Assembly (NCBI RefSeq): GCF_015277735.1 | Contig: NZ_JADHDA010000003.1 | Location: 62,001-126,000, forward strand | Length of the DNA: 64,000 nt | Direction: 5' to 3' | Source: Psychrobacter sp. NG254 | GTDB taxonomy: Bacteria; Pseudomonadota; Gammaproteobacteria; Pseudomonadales; Moraxellaceae | Shown here: in pieces, positions 17,441 through 25,619 of the stretch | How positions within the stretch are numbered: position 1 is the stretch's first letter | Layout: each line of letters opens with the position of its first letter | Program-made: the position numbers and the translations under genes | The notes under the pieces: generated by a model | The model's input: only the letters and a program-made list of their open reading frames with translations | What the model was told of the DNA's origin: nothing | Database searches by the model: none

Positions 17441-17830
17441 TCAAGACTTAACGGCTTTGGCCAACCATTCTATAATCTTACGGGCAGGAGCTTCGACCAA
17501 ACACTGGGGACAATTAAGGTAGGTCATCACACAATCATTTAAATCAGTTAGCATGTGAAGTAATAATCCCAAACCAATTATTTTATAAGGCTTCGGTAAA
17601 AATAACATAACCACATATCCTGCCATCGCATAATAAGTGTGTAGTGGATGAAAGTTAATACTGCAACGATTAGGTGAAAAGATAGGAGTGGCCAGCAGAT
17701 GATCTAAATCCACCAGCATGGTTGCTAATAAGATTAAATATACCCGTTTATAGTCATTACGGAAAAAAAGATAGGCGATAATCAAGGGCATGCCAAGATG
17801 TAAAAAATAATGAATAGCGGTTTGAACCAT
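17441..17830 (-). CDS. DUF6122-like small membrane protein
   Basis: The frame opens at 18013, but the recognisable family begins at MVQTAIHYFLHLGMPLIIAY (start 17830, GGAA about 7 bases upstream), so that start is preferred; 129 residues. Features are hydrophobic helices with embedded polar motifs: IHYFLHLGMP, TMLVDLDHLLA, PNRCSINFHPLHTYY and LLLHMLTDLNDCVMTYL. The conserved H and D residues look like a membrane metal-dependent hydrolase site, similar to YdjM/DUF457-type proteins, and the sequence fits the DUF6122 family as I remember it. Function is not established. It precedes a GC-rich foreign-looking gene. Confidence 0.6.
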   Translation of the reverse strand: MVQTAIHYFLHLGMPLIIAYLFFRNDYKRVYLILLATMLVDLDHLLATPIFSPNRCSINFHPLHTYYAMAGYVVMLFLPKPYKIIGLGLLLHMLTDLNDCVMTYLNCPQCLVEAPARKIIEWLAKAVKS

Positions 17831-18105
17831 CGCTTTTTCCAATTTGAGGTAGTTTGTTGAAACAATGAAAAGAGTCGTTATTCCAAAAATTTTCTTCGAA
17901 TTACTCGTATGTAGTAGATCTTGGACTTGCTTATTCTTGGACACACAACATGGCATGCCTACCGTACCCTTGATTAGTTGAACGCAGACCTTGTTATGTA
18001 GGGCGAAGAGCACGAAACCGATTAAGCAAGACCACTGCCGCCTACCTTCTGTTATGGCGGCGGTCAGTGTCTTAATCGCAGGCCTGCATACCTAGGGTCA
18101 GGATC

Positions 18106-18885
18106 CTAAGCTTGTCTGGTCACGGATACCGATTGGTTGACAAATTCTATGGAGCCGAAAGCGGTTAAGAACGCGACGCCAGACGCATCGGATCCAACAC
18201 CGATGCGGGCCATCGTGTTGGCATCTGCCATGCCGGTCGGATCAATGAGGTGCCAGCTTCCCCCGAGATAGACCTCGGCCACGGCATGAAAGTCCTGTGG
18301 CGTCACATCGGGCGCATAAACGCTCGCGAACCTAGCAGGTATCGACGACGCACGTGCTAGTGTCACAAGAACATGCGCGAAGTCACGGCAGACGCCCTGA
18401 CGTTGAACAAAGCTGTCGAGCGCGGTGGTTTGTGCGTGGCTGGATCCAGGCACATAGCTAAACGCCGACTCGATCCAATCACGCATCGCGGCAATCCGTG
18501 CGCCGCCAGCGAGATTGCCAAACTCGGCGTCCACGAAAGCTTGGAACTCGTCTGACGGGCAATAGCGAGACGGCATCAAATGTTTGATCGTCTCTCCGGG
18601 CAAAAGATGGAGTGGCGTTTGGGGCAGTGCCGATATGTCCAAGATAGGACGGTCAACGGCAATTTCTGCGAGGTAAGTGCAGCTAAAATCCCCTTCGGCG
18701 CGGATCCAAATCCGCTCTCCTATGCCATCATCGGCGGTAACCCGTGAAAAATGCGCAACGTCTGATGTCCAAATCTCGGCCGAACGCACCCGCTGATCCG
18801 CAAGATCGGCGGCTTCGATCTGAAGTAAAAGGTCCATCGGCGCGGAGAGTCGATAATGGAGTTTGACGTTAATTTTCAGGATCAT
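18106..18885 (-). CDS. Transglutaminase-like cysteine protease-fold protein, GC-rich
   Basis: A 259-residue protein with an N-terminal beta domain (about 1-105) and a transglutaminase-like core. The catalytic triad is visible as C166 in RQGVCRDFAHV, H200 in DFHAVAEVYL and D215 in HLIDPTGMA. Such proteins act as peptidases or cross-linking enzymes in many alpha-proteobacteria. Base composition differs sharply from neighbours: one line (18241-18300) is 35 of 60 G+C, against roughly 40% nearby. It lies against an IS3 remnant. Both facts indicate recent horizontal transfer. No lipoprotein or secretion signal is seen, so it is probably cytosolic. Confidence 0.85.
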   Translation of the reverse strand: MILKINVKLHYRLSAPMDLLLQIEAADLADQRVRSAEIWTSDVAHFSRVTADDGIGERIWIRAEGDFSCTYLAEIAVDRPILDISALPQTPLHLLPGETIKHLMPSRYCPSDEFQAFVDAEFGNLAGGARIAAMRDWIESAFSYVPGSSHAQTTALDSFVQRQGVCRDFAHVLVTLARASSIPARFASVYAPDVTPQDFHAVAEVYLGGSWHLIDPTGMADANTMARIGVGSDASGVAFLTAFGSIEFVNQSVSVTRQA

Positions 18886-18969
18886 GTTTGAGCTCTCTAA
18901 GGGTATTGATCGGGCAGGCTATATCAGAGACTGGTTTACTTGAGTCAGGTAGCAATGCCTGACAGGGTT

Positions 18970-19331
18970 AAATTATCATAATACCGCTTTTCAAACACAA
19001 AAGGCGAGACATAATCAACTGCATGATGCAGTCGGGCTTTATTAAACTATTTCACCCATTCAAGGGTTGCCAGCTCAACATCGTTTACCCCGTGCTACTG
19101 CTTCTTTATATACTCAATCACCTCAGACTTATATAGCCCGTTGACGGTTTCAACCAAGGCGTTATCGTATGAATCGCCTGTCGTGCCAACGGAAGCAATC
19201 ACGCCGAAATCAGGCATACTAGAAGTATTACGAATGGATAGATACTGAACACCGTGATCACTATGATGAATCACATCTTTGGGCTTGTTTATGCCTGCTA
19301 GCGCTTGATTTAACGCTACCATTGCTCCCAT
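18970..19331 (-). mobile_element. IS3-family transposase (OrfB) remnant
   Basis: The minus strand encodes the end of an IS3 OrfB integrase core: DVIHHSDHGVQYLSIRNTSS, then VGTTGDSYDNALVETVNGLY and EVIEYIKKQ. After a TAG stop the same frame continues with recognisable family sequence (HGVNDVELATLEWV, a second stop, then FNKARLHHAVDYVSPF...FEKRYY) to about 18970. The N-terminal two thirds, including the first catalytic Asp region, are missing, since the frame begins abruptly at 19331. It is therefore a dead fragment with two in-frame stops. It adjoins the GC-rich transglutaminase gene and may have taken part in its arrival. Confidence 0.85.
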
Positions 19332-19572
19332 ATTTTTGAATATGTAAAAGAGGATAAAGAGAAAAATACTGAGAAATAGGTTCTAGCTTAGAATTTGAAG
19401 TAGAGGTCAAAAAGAGGGTTTTAATTTTAATGGTTTTTGAGGGTTGGTCACGTTTTGGTCACCATTTGCTCACCTTCGCTTTTTCAATTGATTTGAAGCT
19501 GATTAAATAATCATAACTATGAGTTGATGCAAGCAAGAATTTTCCTCTACAGCCCATATATTACAGACAAAA

Positions 19573-19600
19573 AAAGCCCCAATCGTGAGATTGGGGCTTT
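19573..19600 (-). terminator. Terminator of the tRNA-Val remnant
   Basis: An 11-bp perfect stem (AAAGCCCCAAT/ATTGGGGCTTT) with a 6-base loop. On the minus strand it ends in seven T's and follows the tRNA 3' half by ten bases, as expected for a tRNA transcript end. Confidence 0.8.
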
Positions 19601-19609
19601 CTAAATATT

Positions 19610-19659
19610 TGGTAGGCATAAGCAGACTCGAACTGCTGACCTCTACCATGTCAAAGTAG
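19610..19659 (-). pseudogene. 3' half of tRNA-Val(GAC), likely attachment-site scar
   Basis: On the minus strand, 50 bases match a tRNA from the anticodon arm to CCA: anticodon stem CTACT/GGTAG around loop TTGACAT (anticodon GAC, Val), variable bases AGGTC, T-arm AGCAG-TTCGAGT-CTGCT, and acceptor TATGCCTA-CCA. The D-arm and 5' acceptor strand are absent, as sequence upstream of the anticodon stem is unrelated AT-rich DNA. A fragment from the anticodon loop to the 3' end is the classic product of integration at a tRNA gene. An intact copy should exist elsewhere. Confidence 0.75.
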
Positions 19660-20248
19660 GTCGACCAAAATAAATATTATGACGATATCCTACATGTACC
19701 TATTTTATTGGACTACAGATATTATATGATTGAATAATTGTGATGTAAATTGTAATCTAATAAAATTTAACTCGTATTTGGGCACTGTGTTTTTATAGTA
19801 TTTTTACCTCTACTCTATTGTTGGATTAGACCAAAAATATTGAAAGTGAATCCCTAAATGATAAGTAAGTAGAGCCTTCTCTTGCTTGATATTCAGAGAA
19901 AGGTGACAGGAGGGCTAGCTGCTGCTTTTGAGATTGATACAGTAATGGAGACTATTCAGTCGGGGATAGTGTTAAATATCTATAGTTTGAAGACCAAAAA
20001 ATAGACTATGGTCCAGCCTATTTTCTACAGTGATGAAAGGATTAGTTACTACAAGATTTAATGATTTGATAGAGAAGGACATGATGCAAAAATCTGAGGC
20101 TTCAGGACGTAATACGAGCTATGAGTTAACTCTGGAGAGGTTTTATAATGGGTTCAAGTCTATCGTGTTAAGACAAGGTATATGAACAAACTCTTGTTAA
20201 TACGTTTAGCTTACCAAGTTTAGGTGTACGGTTGCTTCAGCATAGCTC
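19660..20248. other. Degraded intergenic DNA upstream of the tRNA scar
   Basis: About 590 bp with only short frames: a 33-codon frame near 19907 (ending in IYSLKTKK) and a 34-codon frame near 20082 (NTSYELTLERFYNGF). Both look like protein fragments without recognisable family, which fits the decayed end of an integrated element. The stretch 19332-19572 on the other side of the scar is also non-coding. Confidence 0.35.
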
Positions 20249-20284
20249 AAACATCCTTTGAATCTCAGACTCAAAGGATGTTTT
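20249..20284 (-). terminator. Terminator of the nirBD operon
   Basis: A perfect 13-bp stem (AAACATCCTTTGA/TCAAAGGATGTTT) with a 9-base loop lies 54 bp beyond the nirD stop, ending in TTT on the minus strand. Confidence 0.8.
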
Positions 20285-20337
20285 AGATTAATACAGCAAT
20301 TATTAATGGCATATCAAATTAGAGACAACGTCGCTTA

Positions 20338-20688
20338 TTATTCGTAGTTTGCCACCACATTATTTCCATCAAGTTTGAATTTATAAGTATTGAGCACAAT
20401 ACTCTCATCATCTAAACACTGACCAGTAGCTAGGTTAAAGCGTTGCTTATAGATGGGCGAGGCCACATAAAGGACTTCTTTTGCTGTTCCTGTATCATCT
20501 GTAATCGTGGTTCCACCAATCAACCCCCGTGACAGTACATTGGCTTGACTGAATGGATCGTAGTTATCAAGAGCGAATAAATCGTTCTGTTTGGTACGAA
20601 AAATAGCAATTTGTTTGCCATCTATCAGGGCGCAGACACCGGTTTCAGGAATGATATCGTCAAGTGTACAAATAGTCTGTTGGTTCAT
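20338..20688 (-). CDS. nirD: Nitrite reductase (NADH) small subunit NirD
   Basis: A 116-residue protein with a Rieske-like beta fold but without the Cys/His cluster ligands of true Rieske proteins, as is normal for NirD. Motifs include CALIDGKQIAIFR, LFALDNYDPFSQANVLSRGL and VLYVASPIYKQRFNLATGQCLDD. It supports NirB in cytosolic reduction of nitrite to ammonium. It follows nirB by 164 bp on the same strand and is closed by a terminator. An AGGATACC region precedes the ATG. Confidence 0.93.
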   Translation of the reverse strand: MNQQTICTLDDIIPETGVCALIDGKQIAIFRTKQNDLFALDNYDPFSQANVLSRGLIGGTTITDDTGTAKEVLYVASPIYKQRFNLATGQCLDDESIVLNTYKFKLDGNNVVANYE

Positions 20689-20852
20689 GAGGCGGTATCC
20701 TTAGTGATGATAATATTGCTCTGTATGAGTGATAAATCGTGAGTGACAAGCTGCAATTTGCAAAACATGATTTGAGAAAAATGAGTCAAAAAACATGAGT
20801 CAAAAAATAGCGCCTTGCTTTTTGCGATAACTAACAAGGCACTCCTCCTTGG

Positions 20853-23453
20853 CTAGGCCAATTCAACCAGGTTGATGGTTGCTTTTTCCGCATCAGTCGC
20901 TGGGCGAATCTGCTCACGATCAGTCACGAAAACGACATTATCATCGCCTTTCTCACTGTTTACAAAATGACGGAAACGTTTGAGTTTTTCGGTGTCATTA
21001 ATCGTCGCCGCCCACTCGCACACGTAATTGTCGACCAATAATTGCATTTGTGCTTCGAGCTCCTCAGCGATACCTAAACTGTCCTCAATAATGACTGCCT
21101 GTAGGTACTCAAGTCCTCCTTCAAGGCTTTCGCGCCATTTGGAGGTGCGCTGTAGCTTGTCCGCTGTTTTGATATAAAACATAATGATGCGGTCGATATA
21201 TTTGACCATGGTTTCGGTATCCAGATCGGTGGCGAACAGCTCGCCATGACGCGGGGTAATACCACCATTACCGCAGACAAATAGATTCCAGCCATTTTCA
21301 GTCGCAATCATGCCAAAGTCTTTACTTTGCGCCTCAGCACATTCGCGCATACAGCCTGACACACCCATCTTGATTTTGTGCGGTGAGCGTACGCCTTTAT
21401 AACGATCCTCTAATCTCAAGGCGAGGCCAATACTGTCATCGACGCCGTAGCGACACCAGTTATTACCGATACAAGATTTTACGGTACGTAAAGATTTACC
21501 ATAGGCATGGCCAGTCTCAAAGCCTGCTTGTACCAGTTGCGTCCAAATATCAGGCAATTGCTCCATGCGTGCGCCAAACAGATCGACCCGCATCCCACCA
21601 GTGATTTTGGTGTACAAATTAAACTGTTTCGCCACTTGACCCAGTACGATGAGCTTGTCTGCAGTGATTTCACCACCCGGCACACGCGGTACGACGGAAT
21701 AAGTGCCGTCTTTTTGGATATTACCTAAGTAGTAATCGTTACTGTCCTGTAGCGGTGTCAGCTCGGTTTTGAGTACGTAGTCATTCCAGCACGATGCCAA
21801 AATAGAGGCGACCGTTGGTTTACATATCTCACAACCGTGACCGCTACCATGTTCAGTTAGTAATTCATCAAAGGTTTTGATACCGTGCACGCGAATCAGG
21901 CTATATAAATCTTGACGAGAATAAGCAAAGTGCTCACACAAGTCATTGTTTATTTCAAAGCCCATGGCGGTGAGTTGATAGCTGACCGTATCTTTGACCA
22001 TAGGGGCGCAGCCACCACAGCCACTACCGGCACTGGTCATAGTTTTTACATCGCTGACGGAGTATGCGCCGTTTTCGACGGCCGAGCAGATAGCACCTTT
22101 GGTCACGTTATAACAAGAACAAATCGTGGCGGTATCTGGCAGATTGTCGATGCCCATCACGGGTTTTTCGACATTAGGTAGTATCAGACTTTCGGGATGT
22201 GCGGGTAGATCAATGTCATTTAAATACAATTGCAGTAAGTTGTTATAGTCTTCGGTATCGCCGACCAATACAGCACCAAGCAAGCGTTTGTTATCAGGTG
22301 TGGTGACCAGTTTTTTGTAGATGCCTTCAGCAGGATTTTGATACAGATAGCTTAAACTGCCGTCACTCGTGCCATGTGCATCGCCAATACTGCCCACATC
22401 CACACCCATCAGTTTTAACTTGGTGCTCATGTCGGCACCCGTAAATGTCTGCTTGCTATCACCAGCAATTTGCGCGGCACAGATACTGGCCATGTTATAA
22501 CCGGGAGCCACCAGGCCAAATACTTTGTTGTCCCATACTGCGCATTCGCCTACGGCATAAACATGATCGGCATTGGTGCGACATTGCTCATTAATCAAGA
22601 TGCCACCGCGCCCGCCCATTTCGATACCGCATTCGGGGTTGTTTTTGATGAGGCCATCTTGCGGTCTAATACCGGCGCTAAATACAATCATATCGGTTGT
22701 TAGAGAGGTGCCATCTGTAAACTCCATGGTTAAATGTTGTTCATCACCGCTGGTGTCATCAGAGTTGGGTGCAGTATTAGACAGAATCTCTTTGGTGTTT
22801 TTGCCTGTCAGTACTTTGACACCCAGTGCTTCTATTTTTCGCTTTAAAATCTCACCGCCAGCGGCATCGAGCTGAACGCCCATCAATTGCGGCGCAAACT
22901 CGACCACATAGGTATCCAGCCCTAGCGTCACGAGCGCTTTTGCGGCCTCGAGTCCCAGTAGACCACCACCAACCACTACGCCTTTTTTGACAGTGGGCAG
23001 CTCAGCAATCGCTAAAATCTCATCTAAATCCGCAATGGTTCGGTATACGTGGCAATGCGGATGCTCGCGGCCTGGGATGGGTGGCACAAAAGGGTATGAG
23101 CCCGTCGCTAGCACCAACTCAGAGTACTCAATAATCTCGCCTGCCTCAGTAGTAATACGCTGACTGGCCGAATCGATATCTACAATGCACTGATTCAAAT
23201 GCAAATTAACTTTTGATAATTCATAGGCTGTTAAATCTACTAGGTTCAGCTTACTGGCATCTTTATGTTCAAAATAGCTCGACAAATAAACACGGTCATA
23301 AGCAGGGCGGTCTTCTTCAGCAAATACATGAATGTCAAATTGCTGGTGTAGTCCTTGCTCAATTGCTCGTTCAATAAAGTGATGACCGACCATACCGTTG
23401 CCAATCACCACCAAATTGCCTTTACTTTCTGTGCTCAATGCAGTGCTACTCAT
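20853..23453 (-). CDS. nirB: Assimilatory nitrite reductase (NADH) large subunit NirB
   Basis: An 866-residue cytosolic enzyme that reduces nitrite to ammonium with NADH. Domains in order: FAD-binding (VVIGNGMVGHHF, ~15-27), NAD-binding (VVVGGGLLGLEA, ~159-170), a BFD-like [2Fe-2S] domain with C445, C447, C479 and C482, and then the nitrite/sulfite reductase repeat. Ligands for the siroheme-coupled [4Fe-4S] cluster are C661, C667, C701 and C705 (SCIGNNWCRYG and SGCMRECAEAQ). Length is normal for the family. It is divergent from the nitrate transporter gene, with 640 bp of shared upstream DNA holding a likely NtrC site. A downstream uroporphyrinogen methyltransferase supplies siroheme. Confidence 0.96.
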   Translation of the reverse strand: MSSTALSTESKGNLVVIGNGMVGHHFIERAIEQGLHQQFDIHVFAEEDRPAYDRVYLSSYFEHKDASKLNLVDLTAYELSKVNLHLNQCIVDIDSASQRITTEAGEIIEYSELVLATGSYPFVPPIPGREHPHCHVYRTIADLDEILAIAELPTVKKGVVVGGGLLGLEAAKALVTLGLDTYVVEFAPQLMGVQLDAAGGEILKRKIEALGVKVLTGKNTKEILSNTAPNSDDTSGDEQHLTMEFTDGTSLTTDMIVFSAGIRPQDGLIKNNPECGIEMGGRGGILINEQCRTNADHVYAVGECAVWDNKVFGLVAPGYNMASICAAQIAGDSKQTFTGADMSTKLKLMGVDVGSIGDAHGTSDGSLSYLYQNPAEGIYKKLVTTPDNKRLLGAVLVGDTEDYNNLLQLYLNDIDLPAHPESLILPNVEKPVMGIDNLPDTATICSCYNVTKGAICSAVENGAYSVSDVKTMTSAGSGCGGCAPMVKDTVSYQLTAMGFEINNDLCEHFAYSRQDLYSLIRVHGIKTFDELLTEHGSGHGCEICKPTVASILASCWNDYVLKTELTPLQDSNDYYLGNIQKDGTYSVVPRVPGGEITADKLIVLGQVAKQFNLYTKITGGMRVDLFGARMEQLPDIWTQLVQAGFETGHAYGKSLRTVKSCIGNNWCRYGVDDSIGLALRLEDRYKGVRSPHKIKMGVSGCMRECAEAQSKDFGMIATENGWNLFVCGNGGITPRHGELFATDLDTETMVKYIDRIIMFYIKTADKLQRTSKWRESLEGGLEYLQAVIIEDSLGIAEELEAQMQLLVDNYVCEWAATINDTEKLKRFRHFVNSEKGDDNVVFVTDREQIRPATDAEKATINLVELA

Positions 23454-23763
23454 GCGTCTGTCCTTAGTAATGGGGCTGGTTGAGTACGGTCATCGTTTAT
23501 TTTTTTATCACGCTATAAACGGCTCCGTCCCTCAACAACAGCTGATAAACAGCATTTAATACCTACCATTACAGAGCATTCAATAATCATGCCATGGCAC
23601 TTTGATTAGCTAGGTTTTTGCGCGTTGCTATTAGACATAAAGGTATGCCGTATCGGGAGCAGTCGCTTATGTACAAAGGTTTTTGCGTGAGCATGATTAG
23701 CGCTACTATTTGCCAAAAATCAGGGTGAACATGATTATTAACGATAGCGATATCAAAAATTAA

Positions 23764-23780
23764 TGCACCAAAATAGACAC
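23764..23780. promoter_or_regulatory. Possible NtrC binding site
   Basis: TGCACCAAAATAGACAC keeps a good left half of the NtrC consensus (TGCACCA...TGGTGCA); the right half is poor. About 190 bp upstream of the -24/-12 element, it is at enhancer distance. Confidence 0.35.
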
Positions 23781-23969
23781 TGCATTGCCCCAAGTTGGAT
23801 GTTATTGCTGTTTATAAGGGAGGCTGATGGAGTGTTTTAAACCTGCTGTGTTAATGCTTTATTAGCATAAGCGTCAGGTGTGGCGATGGTTATAGACCCG
23901 CCAGTAAAGGCGCTTGGATAATTAACGAGTGCTGACCTTTATACAGATTTGGCAGCGTACACAAATAAC

Positions 23970-23985
23970 TGGCATAACCATTGCA
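23970..23985 (+). promoter_or_regulatory. Sigma-54 (-24/-12) promoter of the nitrate transporter gene
   Basis: TGGCATAACCATTGCA has TGGCA(T), a 5-base spacer and TTGCA, matching the consensus with one change. It would start transcription near 23997, about 100 bases before the ATG at 24095. Nitrogen-assimilation genes of gamma-proteobacteria commonly use sigma-54 with NtrC. Confidence 0.7.
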
Positions 23986-24094
23986 CCGCCTGAAACATTG
24001 CTACTTATCATATTTGAACACTGCATTTTTTGAACACTTAGTACCTTTAGTACGTTGTCAGAACCCTGAAGTTAATCATTTGAGGAAGTTGCCT

Positions 24095-25603
24095 ATGTCA
24101 TCATCAGCCCCCGTTGCGCCTAGTAAAGACAAGCTTAATGTTTTGTCATTTACGGGTAAAAATAAAATCCTTCATTTAGGTTGGATGGCATTTTTCCTTA
24201 CCTTTTTTGTATGGTTCAACCATGCACCATTTCTATCAGCGATTGGAGAAACACTCAATCTGAGTAAAGATCAAATCAAAACGTTACTCATTTTAAACGT
24301 GGCATTGACCATTCCTGCCCGTGTGATTATCGGGATGCTGACAGACCGTTTTGGCCCTCGTATTGTTTATACCGCCATTTTAGCCATTGGTGCTATTCCT
24401 TGTTTTACCTTTGCGTTCGCTCAGGATTACAATACCTTGGCGCTGTCTCGGTTTTTACTGGGTTTTGTGGGTGCAGGTTTTGTGGTGGGTATTCGTTTGA
24501 TGAGTGATTGGTTTCCAACCAATGAATTGGGAACGGCTGAGGGTATTTATGGAGGGTGGGGTAATTTTGGCTCGGCAGCAGCGGCACTGTTATTACCGAC
24601 TATAGCGATTGGTGCAGCAGCAGTGTTCGGTGGTGATGAAGGTTGGCGCTATGCAACAGCTACATCAGGGGTCGTGATGGCGCTTTATAGCATCATTTTT
24701 TATAAGATGGCGCGTAATACACCCAAAGGGGCTACTTATTTTAAACCCAAAAAATCAGGTGCCATGATGGTGACGTCATCAGGTGATTTTTGGTTAATGA
24801 TGGTTTTTAAACTGCCTATGTATTTGGCATTGGCATTATTGGCATGGAAACTATCACCTGATGGTGTGAGCTTGCTGAGCCAGTCTAGTGTCACTATGGT
24901 CTATATTGGCCTTGCGATACTGTATGTTTACGAGTTCATCAGTAGCTACCGCTTTAATAAAGAGGTTTTCACCACGCCTGTACCAGTGGCGCATCGTTAT
25001 GATTTTAAGCAAGTAGGTATCTTAAATATTTTGTATTTTGCTACGTTCGGCTCAGAGCTTGCCGTCGTGTCGATGCTACCTTTGTTTTATCAAGAAACTT
25101 TTAGTTTATCGATTGTGATGGCAGGGGTATTGGCATCGAGCTATGCCTTTATGAACCTTATGTCACGTCCAGGCGGCGGTTGGCTCAGTGATAAGTTTGG
25201 TCGCAAAATAACTTTGTTGATTTTGACAGCTGGTTTGGCCATCGGGTATCTGTTGATGGGCTTCCTTGACTCAACGTGGCCATTGGCATTGGCACTATTA
25301 ATTACGATGTTTTGCTCATTCTTTGTACAGGCAGGTGAGGGTGCTGTTTTTGCGGTAATTCCTTTGATCAAACGCAGTATGACAGGGCAGTTTGCAGGGA
25401 TGACAGGCGCGTATGGCAATGTTGGGTCAGTGGTGTATTTAACGGTGCTGAGTCTGGTGTCTTATCAGGTGTTTTTCTTTGTGATTGCCGCCACAGCAGT
25501 GGCTGGATTCTTTGCATTGTTTTTCTTAAAAGAGCCAGAAGGCATCATTATTGAAGAGATGCCAGATGGCACATTTGCCGAAATACAAGTGAGTCATAGA
25601 TAG
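24095..25603 (+). CDS. narK: NarK/NasA-family nitrate/nitrite transporter (MFS)
   Basis: The frame opens at 23981, but the sigma-54 element would put the transcript start inside that extension, and GAGGAAG lies 6 bases before ATG 24095, so this start is preferred (502 residues). It is an inner-membrane MFS protein with about twelve helices. Nitrate-porter signatures are visible: FFLTFFVWFNHAPFL, GMLTDRFGPRIVY, the glycine-rich helix GIYGGWGNFGSAAAALLLP and later VQAGEGAVFAVIPL with GQFAGMTGAYGNVG. It takes up nitrate for assimilation. A phosphatase/kinase gene starts 16 bp downstream, so they form an operon. The symbol is the general family name; nasA is used for the same role in some species. 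Confidence 0.92.
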   Translation: MSSSAPVAPSKDKLNVLSFTGKNKILHLGWMAFFLTFFVWFNHAPFLSAIGETLNLSKDQIKTLLILNVALTIPARVIIGMLTDRFGPRIVYTAILAIGAIPCFTFAFAQDYNTLALSRFLLGFVGAGFVVGIRLMSDWFPTNELGTAEGIYGGWGNFGSAAAALLLPTIAIGAAAVFGGDEGWRYATATSGVVMALYSIIFYKMARNTPKGATYFKPKKSGAMMVTSSGDFWLMMVFKLPMYLALALLAWKLSPDGVSLLSQSSVTMVYIGLAILYVYEFISSYRFNKEVFTTPVPVAHRYDFKQVGILNILYFATFGSELAVVSMLPLFYQETFSLSIVMAGVLASSYAFMNLMSRPGGGWLSDKFGRKITLLILTAGLAIGYLLMGFLDSTWPLALALLITMFCSFFVQAGEGAVFAVIPLIKRSMTGQFAGMTGAYGNVGSVVYLTVLSLVSYQVFFFVIAATAVAGFFALFFLKEPEGIIIEEMPDGTFAEIQVSHR

Positions 25604-25619
25604 TACGAGGTGAAGACAG

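Larger units (their letters stand above)
23454..24094. other. Divergent control region between nirB and narK-type gene
   Basis: About 640 bp between divergent genes. It holds a sigma-54-type promoter for the transporter and a possible NtrC site (both listed). I see no equally good -24/-12 element facing nirB. A 68-codon minus-strand frame here is not convincing. Confidence 0.5.

Noticed and set aside
23587-23793. 68-residue minus-strand frame between nirB and the transporter gene
   Set aside because: It has no ribosome site and no recognisable motif, and it lies in a divergent control region with a likely NtrC site.
24405-24587. 60-residue minus-strand frame in the transporter gene
   Set aside because: It is an antisense shadow of a conserved transporter region.
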